In this document: one piece after another, positions 17,441-26,323 of the stretch
How the letters are laid out: each line of letters opens with the position of its first letter
How positions within the stretch are numbered: the first letter of the stretch is position 1
From: Lysinibacillus parviboronicapiens
GTDB lineage: Bacteria; Bacillota; Bacilli; Bacillales_A; Planococcaceae
Direction of reading: 5' to 3'
DNA: 64,000 bases
Assembly (NCBI RefSeq): GCF_003049575.1
Contig: NZ_PYWI01000005.1
Span: 62,001-126,000, forward strand
Made by a program: the position numbers and the translations under genes
Notes under the pieces: model-generated
The model's database searches: none
Told to the model about the DNA's origin: nothing
What the model saw: the letters and a program-made list of their open reading frames with translations, nothing else

Positions 17441-17566
17441 CCATGAAAAAGTGTATATTTGCTAGAAATTGAGAATTATTCTTTCCTTTATGCCATTATT
17501 TCCTTTATAATGAAAACTAGCTTCATAATTTTAGACAATGATGGGTAGACACAAGGGGAGAATGGC

Positions 17567-18007
17567 ATGGAAATACTTCAAGCAACAATGCATGAACTAG
17601 AGGAGCTTACAGTGCTTTTTGATGAATATCGCCAATTTTATGGGATTGAGTCAGATAAAAGCAGTGCGAAAGCATTTTTACAACTTCGAATGGCCTTAAA
17701 AGAATCAGTAATTTTTATAGCAGTGGAAAATGGTAAAACAATTGGCTTTGCACAATTATATCCGACATTTTCTTCTATTGCTTTACAGTGTGCGTATATT
17801 TTAAATGATATCTATGTAACGGAAGATGCTAGAGGCCAAGGGGTGGGCAAGGCATTGATGAAAAAGGTATTTCAATGTTGTGAGCAGCAGCATGCTCGTT
17901 ATGTGACGTTGCAAACGGCAACAGATAATGTAAATGCACGTAAGCTATATGAAAAGCTTGACATGATGCAGGATCAATATAGTAACTATGTGAAATATTT
18001 CAGTTAA
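17567..18007 (+). CDS. GNAT family N-acetyltransferase
   Basis: 146 aa, a typical single GNAT domain. The acetyl-CoA pyrophosphate loop is DARGQGVGKALM (R-x-x-G-x-G) near residue 88, preceded by the beta-strand LNDIYVTE. The C-terminal NVNARKLYEKLDM is the usual A-x-x-L-Y-x-x-x-G/D region. Substrate unknown. It has an AGGGGAGA ribosome site and ends directly in a terminator, so it is monocistronic. Confidence 0.88.
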   Translation: MEILQATMHELEELTVLFDEYRQFYGIESDKSSAKAFLQLRMALKESVIFIAVENGKTIGFAQLYPTFSSIALQCAYILNDIYVTEDARGQGVGKALMKKVFQCCEQQHARYVTLQTATDNVNARKLYEKLDMMQDQYSNYVKYFS

Positions 18008-18047
18008 AAAAAGTATCTCGTCCATCTCGGATGAAGATGCTTTTTTT
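18006..18047 (+). terminator. Intrinsic terminator after the GNAT gene
   Basis: AAAAAAAGTATCTCGTCC pairs with GGATGAAGATGCTTTTTTT, allowing one bulge and G-U pairs, with loop ATCTC. The stem starts at the GNAT stop codon. Confidence 0.8.
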
Positions 18048-18529
18048 GTGCTCAGCATGGTAATGGGGATAGGGAGCAAGTGCGGTACCACGAATAGTGC
18101 GTAGTGGTTAGCCAAGCGCTAGGGTGTTCGGGGTGACATGGAAAGGGAGGGGAAACAGGCAGCAAATCTTGGGTTTGGAACACGAACATATTCTTGGCTA
18201 GGTATACTGGTCGAGTGTGTGTAAACTTTATGTGGAATGATGAGGCAGAAATCTTAGCCTATTTTAGTGTAAAGACTATGGAATCAGTGTCATTTGCTTT
18301 CTATAAGCGTGAATCCAGGATGCTAGGCTTGAAGAGCTTAAAAAATCCCCTAGATTTTTTACATCTAGGGGACAATTCTTCACTTACTAATTGTGATGGA
18401 AAATATCGTGGACATTTCATAGTAACTTAGAAGTAAAGGAGAATCTAAAAGAGTGCTTCTACAATACTAACTTCTATCGAAATTTCGGTCCTTCTACCAA
18501 GTTTATATTTTAGTCCAAATAGTTATAGC
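18048..18529. other. Intergenic region between convergent genes
   Basis: About 480 bases. A 78-codon open frame at 18194-18430 has no ribosome site and no recognisable product, so it is not called. The region contains the minus-strand terminator at 18340-18372. Confidence 0.45.
18340..18372 (-). terminator. Intrinsic terminator of the subtilase gene
   Basis: TCCCCTAGAT (18346-18355) and ATCTAGGGGA (18363-18372) form a perfect 10-bp stem. On the minus strand it is followed by TTTTTT, about 160 bp after the subtilase stop. Confidence 0.75.
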
Positions 18530-21500
18530 TTATTTTATTTCAAGTGTATAGGGTTGTGTACTAGCTTTGCCATCTACTTCACTTACTTCAACATAGTAGG
18601 TTCCTTTGTCTAGTTCGACTGTACCTACTTCAGGATCTTCAGCTCCATAAAGATCTAAGGTTTCTACTGTTTTTCCTTTTGCATCAATAATACGGATGAC
18701 GCCATCGAGTGCTTTTTCAGTTTGTAGAGAGAAGAACACATCGCGCTTGCTGTCGTTGGTAAATTCAAAATAGTCTTTGTCACCAAATGGAACACCTGCA
18801 TTAAGGTATTGAGTTGCTACCCATTTACCGTCTTTTTTTGTAAGGTGAGTTGGCTTTGTTGGTATGCCATTGACTAACTCGGAATCTGCATCTTCATCTA
18901 CTCTATTATGATCAAACATAGTTAAAGTATATGGTTGCAGCGATACTTGCCCAAGATTCGCTCCATTCACAATAATAAAATAACCGCGATCCTTTTTCGC
19001 TTTAAATGAAGTATTCACATCTGTTGTGCCAGAAATACCGAGTAGTAATTCAATTATGTTTTCACCTTGCCCAAATGGAATTTCTGTTTCCATTTCCTTT
19101 GGATCGATTTCCATATTACCATTGGTGTCTTCAATAATAGAACCTGAAAATTTCAATTCTTTTTGAAGCTCTTTAGGTAATTGATTTAGCTGTTCATTCG
19201 TAAATGGTACGGAAGAAACAAGAAGACTCATGACTTCATCTTTGCCTCGTTGTTTATAATAGTAGAAATCAGTATCATCTTTATAAATGAGATGATCTTT
19301 ATAAGTGCTACCAGGTTGAATCGTTTGAGCATTTATTGGTGTATTATTATCTGTATTATTATCTGTTGGAATATCTGCCATTTTACTTGTTTTTAGTGTA
19401 TATGGTTCAGAAGAACGGTCACCATAATTGGCTACACTTACAACATACGTTTTGTCCTTTTTCAAGGCAATAGTTTTGGCTTCATTTTCATCAGTTGTTG
19501 TTCCAAGAAGTAATCCGATTAATCCCAAATCATTTGTTAAAGAAGAAACGGGTAATAATTCATTTGTTTCCTCATCATACTCAAATATAGTTCCGGTTGG
19601 TGCTTGGTTCATGCCTTTATTAATATGGAAACCATATACGGCATCTTCTTTTGCTTTAAACAAGAAGTAATCTTCATCATTTTCTGTTTGGAAGTATGCT
19701 TTTTGGTCTACGCCAATATCAAAACGAATCGCTTTCTCCATAATGACATCCACATCTTCTAGACCACCCATACCACCTGGATTCATGAACATATTCATTA
19801 AATCATTTATCTGATTATTTTTTTTAGCTTCATATGGAGTTACAGGTAAAAGATCATTTTGTACGTCTTCTTCTAGTATTTCCTCTTTTAGTGGAAGTCC
19901 GTCTTCATCTTCAGGCAAGGTAATGACTTCTCCTTTTAATGTGTAAGGAATCATTGACTCACTTATAATCTCTTGCACTTCAAAGCCCCCACTAAAGAAC
20001 ATGTCTAGTGAAAAATCGTTACTGCTGTCATTTGAAACGCTTAGTACATACTCTTCATCAGGCATAGCATCGACGATAAGGCTTACTCCCTCTCCTTTAT
20101 CCATGCTGTAGGCTGTTTGAATTGGATAAGCCCCTGCTGATTCCTCATCATTTAGTTCCTCTGTCGGTACATTACTTACGTCTTCTTTTAAATAAAGTTC
20201 CATGGATGCTGTAATACCTGGGATACCCGATAAATCAAATTTTAGTGTTGTTGGTTCTTTTACTGTAAATGTAAAATAATCTTGGTCACTTTGTTGATCT
20301 GTAGAAAGTAGGGTATAGTTTTTCCCTGCTGTAGTGAATGGGAATTGTTTAATATTCTCCATATTGTTCATATCTAATGAATCAATTGGTAATTCCTTTG
20401 TTGTTTGAGCTGTAAAGACGTAGTTAGATTCGCCCTTTAAACTATAGCTGCCATTATGATCTTTTACGCCAACAAGAAGGGTTCCTTCTTGATCTGCTTT
20501 AAATAGATATCCTTCTTGCTTTCCGACACGGACATCATTGACGTTGATTGGTTGTACTTCATCTTTATGTCCTTTAGGGTAGAAGTATAAATCAAATGCA
20601 TAGTCGAATTTGTTTGCACCTTTTAATGTTAGTTGAGCATATTCATTTGTTTCTAAATCAACCTTGTACCATTTTTTTTCATCAGGCTGCTTGAATTCAC
20701 CTTTTTCTGTATTCAGTACAGTCTTTTTAAGTTCTTTTGCGTTTTTCATTCGCTCATCTTTTGATTCTAAATACTGTTTAGGTAGATTTTTTAAATCAAA
20801 CTGTAATGCTTTTACAGGATCGACAAGACCATGGCCATATGTAAGATCATAGCCTTTCTCGCCTAAATCCTTTGCGGTCATTTCCAGAATAGCTTCAATT
20901 TCATGGGGCTTTAAATTTGGGTATTTTGATTTTAGTAGGGACGCCACACCTGCAACAACGGGAGAGGCCATTGATGTCCCGCTAAATTTTACAAAGGATG
21001 ATCCTTTTTTCTCATCATGAACAGTACTGTATACTTCTTCACCTGGAGCTACCACATCAACAGATGGACCGTAATTTGAATAGCTTGATAGTTTATTTCT
21101 ATCATTCGTAGAACCTACACTAATAACGCCTTCGAAAGAAGCAGGGAAGGAGTAATTATCTGTCGATTCATTGCCAGCCGCAGCTACAACGGTAATTCCC
21201 TTTTCATTCGCTTGCTGAATAGCTTCCTTCATTAATGGAGATTCTCCGTAGCCGCCAAGGCTCATATTAATAACATCAGCGCCTTGCTCAATGGCGTAAA
21301 GGATTCCTTGTGCAATGACGAAATCATTGGCTCCGTCTTTTCCGTTGAATACATCAATTGGAAGAAGCTTGGCTTTTGGATTAACCCCATGTCCACCGAT
21401 CGCATTATCTTTTGCTGCGCCAATAATTCCAGCTACATGTGTACCATGGTCACCAGCATAAGTAGTATTGGCAGGTGCTGCTGCATTATAGGGTGGAAGC

Positions 21501-22018
21501 ACTTGAGATTTTAAATCTGGATGTTTAAAATCCACACCAGAATCGATAACTGCTACCTTCACCTCATGATCGCCTGCTAATTCTAGCGCCTTATCAATTT
21601 GAAGCAGATTTAAATGATACATATCCTTTTTCTTTGGATCTTCTCCTGTACCAAAGGCATGATAGACGTAGCTAGGAGATACATTTTTAACCCCTTGTTG
21701 CTTTGCATAATACGAAACTGCTTTTTCTAATGTTACTCCCTTGCTAAGTTGGATAACATCGTAGCCTAATGAAGGGATAGAGCGGATCACTTTTGAGCCA
21801 ATTTTTTTATGAACATTCTTAGCAAGACCTGAATGCTTGATAATAATTGTATCCTGACTGATCCATTCCTTTTGATTGTTGAATTGCTTTAACGCTTGTT
21901 CCTGATTGCTAGCGACCTTCGCTGTGTTTTGTGGCGCTTCTGCAAAGGCAGAGGCAGCGGGAACCATTAGTGCTGCAGACGATACTACAGCCATTGATTT
22001 TTTAATCCAGTTTTTCAA
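18530..22018 (-). CDS. Secreted subtilisin-family (S8) serine protease with C-terminal PPC-like domains
   Basis: 1162 aa from a TTG start with AAGGAG 8 bp upstream. A signal peptide (about residues 1-27, cleavage after AFA) is followed by an inhibitor-like propeptide (about 48-115) and the catalytic domain (about 130-410). The triad is Asp159 (VAVIDSGVD), His191 (GDHGTHVAG) and Ser349 (SGTSMASP), with oxyanion Asn283 (AAAGNES). The remaining 750 residues form several acidic beta-rich modules with recurring YxLxV/F and DxDYFxF patterns, typical of PPC domains. Repeats of this type start near 435, 550, 790, 900 and 1080. No LPxTG or S-layer-homology anchor is seen, so release into the medium or non-covalent retention is likely. 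It is far longer than ordinary subtilisins (about 380 aa). Confidence 0.9.
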   Translation of the reverse strand: MKNWIKKSMAVVSSAALMVPAASAFAEAPQNTAKVASNQEQALKQFNNQKEWISQDTIIIKHSGLAKNVHKKIGSKVIRSIPSLGYDVIQLSKGVTLEKAVSYYAKQQGVKNVSPSYVYHAFGTGEDPKKKDMYHLNLLQIDKALELAGDHEVKVAVIDSGVDFKHPDLKSQVLPPYNAAAPANTTYAGDHGTHVAGIIGAAKDNAIGGHGVNPKAKLLPIDVFNGKDGANDFVIAQGILYAIEQGADVINMSLGGYGESPLMKEAIQQANEKGITVVAAAGNESTDNYSFPASFEGVISVGSTNDRNKLSSYSNYGPSVDVVAPGEEVYSTVHDEKKGSSFVKFSGTSMASPVVAGVASLLKSKYPNLKPHEIEAILEMTAKDLGEKGYDLTYGHGLVDPVKALQFDLKNLPKQYLESKDERMKNAKELKKTVLNTEKGEFKQPDEKKWYKVDLETNEYAQLTLKGANKFDYAFDLYFYPKGHKDEVQPINVNDVRVGKQEGYLFKADQEGTLLVGVKDHNGSYSLKGESNYVFTAQTTKELPIDSLDMNNMENIKQFPFTTAGKNYTLLSTDQQSDQDYFTFTVKEPTTLKFDLSGIPGITASMELYLKEDVSNVPTEELNDEESAGAYPIQTAYSMDKGEGVSLIVDAMPDEEYVLSVSNDSSNDFSLDMFFSGGFEVQEIISESMIPYTLKGEVITLPEDEDGLPLKEEILEEDVQNDLLPVTPYEAKKNNQINDLMNMFMNPGGMGGLEDVDVIMEKAIRFDIGVDQKAYFQTENDEDYFLFKAKEDAVYGFHINKGMNQAPTGTIFEYDEETNELLPVSSLTNDLGLIGLLLGTTTDENEAKTIALKKDKTYVVSVANYGDRSSEPYTLKTSKMADIPTDNNTDNNTPINAQTIQPGSTYKDHLIYKDDTDFYYYKQRGKDEVMSLLVSSVPFTNEQLNQLPKELQKELKFSGSIIEDTNGNMEIDPKEMETEIPFGQGENIIELLLGISGTTDVNTSFKAKKDRGYFIIVNGANLGQVSLQPYTLTMFDHNRVDEDADSELVNGIPTKPTHLTKKDGKWVATQYLNAGVPFGDKDYFEFTNDSKRDVFFSLQTEKALDGVIRIIDAKGKTVETLDLYGAEDPEVGTVELDKGTYYVEVSEVDGKASTQPYTLEIK

Positions 22019-22403
22019 TTGTTTTCTCCTTTAAGTGTTTTAATGTAAGTCACAACTATATTACGATTGGAAGATAGAAAAGTTTCATAATATAAGGATA
22101 TAAGTAAATATTTTTCCAAGATTTTCGATTTCTATTGTTTGTTTTTTCATCTATGATAAATAATGCATCAGCATATGAATAATAGTAGAAAGGGAGGAAG
22201 GTCGAACACCTCCTGCAACCAAAAAAAGAGTCTCTATCTACAGCGAGATACTGAATCACTGTCCCTCAGACTTCATGGAACTGCTAGTAACAAAAACGTA
22301 CAGTAAGAGATTAACCTTCTACAAGATTTGTGCAATCGATTCGACCACAAGTGAAAAGTACACAACAATAGAGCAAGAAAAGCTATTTTTCTAAAATATT
22401 ATT
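22019..22403. other. Intergenic region between cbiO and the subtilase gene
   Basis: 385 bases with no supportable gene. AGAAAA/TTTTCT arms just below 22400 could form a weak terminator for cbiO on the minus strand. GGAGG/CCTCC arms at about 22195-22215 form another short hairpin. Confidence 0.4.
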
Positions 22404-23243
22404 TTAAAGCTGTTCAATAAGTCTTTGTAAATCTTCCTTCGAGCGAGGTATTGATATGTTTTTGTCAAATAGTTTTTTATGTTGTAAGGCTAACGCCATT
22501 TCAAAAACCCATGGCCGCCCAAGATGGGCCCGATCAAGTAAATCCTCCTGATAAAACAAGGCTACTGGATCGCCATTATAAATAATTTTCCCAGCTTCCA
22601 TTACGATTATTTGATCTGCCCATTCATAAGCGAGTGAAAGGTCATGGGTTGCTAGTAAAATGGTTCTTTCACCATCTTCTAATTTGGCTAAGTATTGTAA
22701 AACTTGTGCAGCATAATAATTATCAAGTCCTGCCGTTGGCTCATCTAATAATAATACGGATGGTTCCATTGCTAAAACACCTGCCATCGCCACACGTTTT
22801 TTCTGCCCTACACTCAAAAAGTGAATGGGCTTATCAAGTAGTGTTGCAATTTCAGTTTGCGCTACGGCCCATGCTATTTTTTCTTCAACTTTTTCTGCAG
22901 ACCAACCAAGATTAAGCGGCCCAAATGCAATATCCTGCATCACTGTTCCAGAAAAAAGCTGATTATCTGCATCTTGAAACACAATCCCAACCTGTTGCCG
23001 TAATGCCTTTAAAGCTTTCCTGCCATAATAAAGTTCTTTGCCACAAAATGCTATACTACCAGTGGTTGGTTTTAAAATGCCATTTAGATGCTGAAATAAT
23101 GTTGATTTTCCTGCACCATTATGACCAAGTAAAGCGATTTTTTTGCCTTTTGGAATTTGGAGTGTAATATCTGTTAAAGCATAGGTTCCATCTGCGTAGG
23201 CGTAGGATAATTGTTTTAATTCAAAATATAAGCCTGTTGTCAT
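22404..23243 (-). CDS. cbiO: Cobalt ECF transporter ATPase CbiO
   Basis: 279 aa ABC ATPase. Walker A is LLGHNGAGKSTL, the Q-loop is IVFQDADNQLFSGTV, the signature is FLSVGQKKRVAMAGVLA, Walker B is VLLLDEPTAGLD, and the switch His is in LLATHDLSLA. The DNQLF Q-loop is characteristic of ECF/CbiO ATPases. The ATG at 23243 was chosen over a TTG six bases upstream because it gives a proper distance from GGAGGG and overlaps the cbiQ stop (ATGA). It powers cobalt uptake for B12 synthesis with CbiM, CbiN and CbiQ. It is the last gene of an operon under a cobalamin riboswitch. Confidence 0.92.
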   Translation of the reverse strand: MTTGLYFELKQLSYAYADGTYALTDITLQIPKGKKIALLGHNGAGKSTLFQHLNGILKPTTGSIAFCGKELYYGRKALKALRQQVGIVFQDADNQLFSGTVMQDIAFGPLNLGWSAEKVEEKIAWAVAQTEIATLLDKPIHFLSVGQKKRVAMAGVLAMEPSVLLLDEPTAGLDNYYAAQVLQYLAKLEDGERTILLATHDLSLAYEWADQIIVMEAGKIIYNGDPVALFYQEDLLDRAHLGRPWVFEMALALQHKKLFDKNISIPRSKEDLQRLIEQL

Positions 23244-24013
23244 CTGCAAAGCCCTCCATAAATGATGAGGAATATAATAATAACAGCAATACCTAGCCAG
23301 TTTTTCCTGCTAGAGGTAAAATTCTCTTGCCAATAGACGGTTTCACCACCGCGTGCTTGCATGGCATTGTTAAGCTCACGACTTCGTTGAAACATCTCTG
23401 CAAATAACGCTGCAATCAGCATTGAAATTGAACGTAACCATTGCATAGGGGAGCGGAAACCTAATCGAGCCTGCTGGGCAAGATGAATTTTTTGCATACT
23501 GTCTAAAAAAATAAAAATAAAACGATATGTTAATTCTACTAGCTCGACAAATAGAACGGGAAGCCGCCATTGTCGTAGAATATGGCAAATAGATTGTACC
23601 GATGTCGTAAGAATTAAAAAATACAAACAGCTAATACTGCCAAGTACGATGAAAAAAAGTTCTTGTGCTGTCATCAAACTTGCAGTACCTATAAAAATAG
23701 TCCATGTTTTCAGCTGTAGTGCCCAGATATGTGAAGGTATAACACTTGCTGATGGCGCAATAGACAATATTATCGACACTAAGCTAGTCAACAGAAAAAA
23801 ACCTGGTAACAGTAATAACTTTGCATAATACGTAAAGGGAATTCTTGCACCTAAAATGATAAAAGCACTCATCACAATAAATGTAATGAGTGAAATAAGT
23901 TCATCCCTCATGATAAGCGACAGCAGTAGAAGACCAAGAGAAAACGTCATTTTTTCTAGCGGATGAACAGACGCTAGTTTGTTCATGCAAGCATACTTAT
24001 CAATGAGTAACAT
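23240..24013 (-). CDS. cbiQ: Cobalt ECF transporter transmembrane subunit CbiQ
   Basis: 257 aa with about five to six hydrophobic segments. It has CbiQ/EcfT features: the SVHPLEKMTFSLGLL start and, in the C-terminal cytoplasmic helices, the coupling motifs AQQARLGF near residue 180 and NNAMQARG near residue 218 (Ala-x-x-x-Arg pattern) that contact the ATPase. It links CbiO to the CbiMN cobalt-binding unit. Spacing to cbiN is three bases, and the stop overlaps the cbiO start. Confidence 0.9.
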   Translation of the reverse strand: MLLIDKYACMNKLASVHPLEKMTFSLGLLLLSLIMRDELISLITFIVMSAFIILGARIPFTYYAKLLLLPGFFLLTSLVSIILSIAPSASVIPSHIWALQLKTWTIFIGTASLMTAQELFFIVLGSISCLYFLILTTSVQSICHILRQWRLPVLFVELVELTYRFIFIFLDSMQKIHLAQQARLGFRSPMQWLRSISMLIAALFAEMFQRSRELNNAMQARGGETVYWQENFTSSRKNWLGIAVIIIFLIIYGGLCR

Positions 24014-24016
24014 CGC

Positions 24017-24289
24017 TTAACCTTCTTTGTGTTTGCCACGCATATAGCCGATAAAATAGCCGATAAAACCAGCACCAATTGCGGCTTGAAGCACGAATAA
24101 TAGGCTCTCAATTTCACCACTTGGTGGCTCCCAAAAACTTTCAAACCATGGCTGGTACTGAGCGTTAATTTCACCAATTGCGACTTCAGCCTCACCGTCA
24201 GCTCCACCGAACTCTGCTCCTTTTTGTACGAACAGCGGAATGATTGCCAATAGCACAACAATAGCTAAGAGTAGTAAATTTTTTTTCAT
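24017..24289 (-). CDS. cbiN: Cobalt transporter accessory subunit CbiN
   Basis: 90 aa from the ATG at 24289, which has AGGAGG 9 bp upstream and begins one base after the cbiM stop. An upstream start at 24319 would add ten residues overlapping cbiM without a better ribosome site. Two membrane helices are visible (about residues 4-22 and 63-82). Between them is an extracytoplasmic loop with PWFESFWEPPSGEIESLLF, the conserved CbiN segment. CbiN loops into CbiM to help load Co2+. Confidence 0.9.
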   Translation of the reverse strand: MKKNLLLLAIVVLLAIIPLFVQKGAEFGGADGEAEVAIGEINAQYQPWFESFWEPPSGEIESLLFVLQAAIGAGFIGYFIGYMRGKHKEG

Positions 24290-24290
24290 G

Positions 24291-25037
24291 TCAATGTGCC
24301 TCCTTTGCTGAGAAAACACGTAAAGCTTTTAATTCACTGACATTATATTTTTTTAAGAAATTCATGACGATGACTGTTAAAATCCCTTCGCTAATGGCAA
24401 GTGGAATTTGTGTCAATGCAAAAATACCAGAAAATTTTGTGAATGAAACCATAAAGCCTCCAACTTCTGAAGGGAAGGCCAGTGCAAGTTGGACAGAAGT
24501 CACAACATATGTACCTAAGTCACCAAGCATTGCTGCAAAAAATACGGCAAGTGAGAACGATAGGCCAATCTTTTGAGAACCTTTAAAAACAAAGTACGCG
24601 ATAAAAGGTCCTACTATAGCCATCGAAAAGGCATTTGCACCCAATGTCGTAATGCCGCCATGCGCTAACAGTAAAGATTGGAATAATAAGACGATTGTTC
24701 CAATTACGCTCATTGCCAATGGACCGAATAATACAGTTCCTAAGCCAACTCCAGTTGGATGTGAACAACTTCCTGTTACAGAGGGGATTTTAAGTGCAGA
24801 TAAGACGAATGCAAAAGCACCTGAAAGACCGAGTATCATTTTTGTTTCGGGATTTTCATCGATTGTTTTACGAATTGAACGTAATCCTAAAATAATAAAT
24901 GGCATGGCTACGATCCACCAGAAAATCGCCCATTCAATCGGCAGAAATCCTTCCATGATGTGCATGGCAAATGCTCGATTTGGCACGAGTAAAAATGCTA
25001 GTAAGAAATAACTAAGCTTCCAACAAGAAAATTTCAA
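24291..25037 (-). CDS. cbiM: Cobalt-binding ECF S-component CbiM
   Basis: 248 aa from a TTG start with AAGGAGGAG upstream. The first 24 residues form a cleavable signal peptide ending NRAFA. Cleavage exposes MHIMEGFLP, and the N-terminal Met-His of mature CbiM is known to coordinate the metal. Six to seven membrane segments follow. [20 protein letters not shown] around residue 92 supplies the conserved His. It is first in the cbiMNQO operon and lies 46 bp downstream of a riboswitch terminator. Confidence 0.93.
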   Translation of the reverse strand: MKFSCWKLSYFLLAFLLVPNRAFAMHIMEGFLPIEWAIFWWIVAMPFIILGLRSIRKTIDENPETKMILGLSGAFAFVLSALKIPSVTGSCSHPTGVGLGTVLFGPLAMSVIGTIVLLFQSLLLAHGGITTLGANAFSMAIVGPFIAYFVFKGSQKIGLSFSLAVFFAAMLGDLGTYVVTSVQLALAFPSEVGGFMVSFTKFSGIFALTQIPLAISEGILTVIVMNFLKKYNVSELKALRVFSAKEAH

Positions 25038-25082
25038 AATAGCTCCTCCTTAAAATAAAATTTAGAATGTAGCGTGCGCAAT

Positions 25083-25114
25083 AAAAAAGCACTTTTCCGA
25101 TGTAGGAAAAGTGC
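25083..25114 (-). terminator. Expression-platform terminator of the cbiMNQO cobalamin riboswitch
   Basis: On the minus strand GCACTTTTCC (25114-25105), loop TACATC, GGAAAAGTGC (25098-25089) and six T form a perfect 10-bp intrinsic terminator. It sits between the cobalamin aptamer and the cbiM ribosome site. Confidence 0.88.
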
Positions 25115-25189
25115 ATAGCTGAAAAAGCAAATAGAAATTATCATCTGCCAAGCCGCACACCTATCCTCGTAGGTTGAAACGATCACGTA

Positions 25190-25360
25190 TTTTTCGGCAG
25201 GTCTCCTGGCTTTAGTTCAACATTTTATAGGCCTTCCCATCCTTTGGACAGTGACATAATCTATAAAACTCCCTAGTACAGTGGCGGGACCGCGCCGGAC
25301 TTGAACCGGCTTCCCTTTTAAGCAAAATGACTACACTTCGCACCGAAAAAAGATGAAGTT
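25190..25360 (-). ncRNA. Cobalamin riboswitch controlling cbiMNQO
   Basis: The minus-strand leader has the diagnostic cobalamin aptamer elements. GGGAAGCCGGTTCAAGTCCG (near 25314) leads into GCGGTCCCGCCACTG, and the B12 box GCCAGGAGACCTGCC lies at 25210-25196. With the terminator at 25083-25114 this should switch off cobalt import when adenosylcobalamin is plentiful. Ends are approximate. Confidence 0.93.
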
Positions 25361-25541
25361 GTGAGATTTCACGACAAAGTGTAACATGATTTTCCATAAA
25401 TATGCTATCTCTTTTTATAAAAAATATTTTTAATTGAGCTTCATTCTAGAAAATTCTGATAAATCATAGAGTAACACCACATTTTTGCATGAAATATTTG
25501 TTGAAATTTTACTAAAAATTTCACAAATTAAAAAAGAATTG

Positions 25542-25569
25542 TTGAAATTTATAAATAATAAGCTATGAT
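25542..25569 (+). promoter_or_regulatory. Likely SigA promoter of the cobalamin operon
   Basis: TTGAAA (25542-25547), 16 bp, TATGAT (25564-25569). It is placed about 50 bp before the cobalamin aptamer. Confidence 0.5.
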
Positions 25570-25614
25570 AGAAACAGTTTTCTATTACGTTTTTAGACAA
25601 TTAAAATTTCATAT

Positions 25615-25800
25615 AGATACATCTATAAGTGCTCGAGATAATTCGAGATAATAGGGAAATCGGTGTGAATCCGATACAGCCCCCGCTACTGTAATAGCTG
25701 ATGAAATCGCAAATGCCACTAGTATCACTTGGGAAGGCGCGAAAGTAAAAAGAAGCTTAAGTCAGGAAACCTGCTTAGTTGATGGCATACAAACTTTTCG
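25615..25800 (+). ncRNA. Cobalamin riboswitch controlling the cbiW-cobA biosynthetic operon
   Basis: Recognised from AATAGGGAAATCGGTGTGAA at the start, then ATCCGATACAGCCCCCGCTA and CTGTAATAGC, a central CACTTGGGAAGGCGC hairpin, and the B12 box AGTCAGGAAACCTGC (25760-25774). The intrinsic terminator at 25861-25904 gives transcriptional control. It is divergent from the riboswitch of cbiMNQO. Ends are approximate. Confidence 0.94.
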
Positions 25801-25860
25801 GAGGGAGAAGTTGAAGCGAGAGCGAGTACTTATATTTATTCGTTTTTATTTGGCTTCTAC

Positions 25861-25904
25861 AAGACCTTTACTCTTCGTTTAGAGTGAAGGTCTTTTCTTT
25901 TTCC
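25861..25904 (+). terminator. Expression-platform terminator upstream of cbiW
   Basis: AAGACCTTTACTCT (25861-25874), loop TCGTTT, AGAGTGAAGGTCTT (25881-25894), then TTCTTTTTCC. The 14-bp stem has one G-U pair and ends shortly before the cbiW ribosome site. Confidence 0.88.
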
Positions 25905-25930
25905 TAGTCGCAAATGAGGGGAGCAAGACA

Positions 25931-26323
25931 ATGACAACTTGGAACTTAGACGGAATGAAAACGCATCTTTTTATTTGCAATGGCAGTAGCTGTATGCATA
26001 AAGATGGCGAAGAAATTACCCAAGCAATACGTAATGAAATACAGGTACAAGCACTTGATAAGGAAATACATACGACAAGAACACGCTGCAACGGCAGGTG
26101 TAAGGATGCTTGTGTTGTCATCGCCTATCCACAAGGAAACTGGTATCGTGTGCCAACGACAGAGCATGCGAAGGCGCTCGTGCAAGACTTACATCATGAG
26201 TCTTTACATAGTGAACATGTGTTCACACTGCGTGAAGGTACGTTACAGCGTACACCACAAACAACAGCTATTAAAGGCATTGAAAAGGTGAAAGAGGGGG
26301 AACAAAATGGCGCAAAAAGGTAA
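25931..26323 (+). CDS. cbiW: CbiW, thioredoxin-fold [2Fe-2S] ferredoxin-like protein
   Basis: 130 aa. The start FICNGSSCMHKDGEE and the later TRCNGRCKDACVV give the four-Cys arrangement (Cys pair near residues 17/22 and C-x3-C near 55/59, plus an extra Cys) of the thioredoxin-like [2Fe-2S] ferredoxins. It occupies the first position of the operon, as cbiW does in the B. megaterium cob operon. Its proposed role is electron supply or redox control for the pathway, possibly for the adjacent iron-sulfur CbiH60. The exact function is not established. The C-terminus overlaps cbiH60 by 17 bases. Confidence 0.85.
   Translation: MTTWNLDGMKTHLFICNGSSCMHKDGEEITQAIRNEIQVQALDKEIHTTRTRCNGRCKDACVVIAYPQGNWYRVPTTEHAKALVQDLHHESLHSEHVFTLREGTLQRTPQTTAIKGIEKVKEGEQNGAKR

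Noticed and set aside
18194-18430. 78-codon open frame between the GNAT and subtilase genes
   Set aside because: No ribosome site, no recognisable protein features, and it spans the minus-strand terminator.
22056-22259. Minus-strand 67-codon frame between cbiO and the subtilase gene
   Set aside because: Shadow frame with no ribosome site. The region looks like a promoter/terminator spacer.
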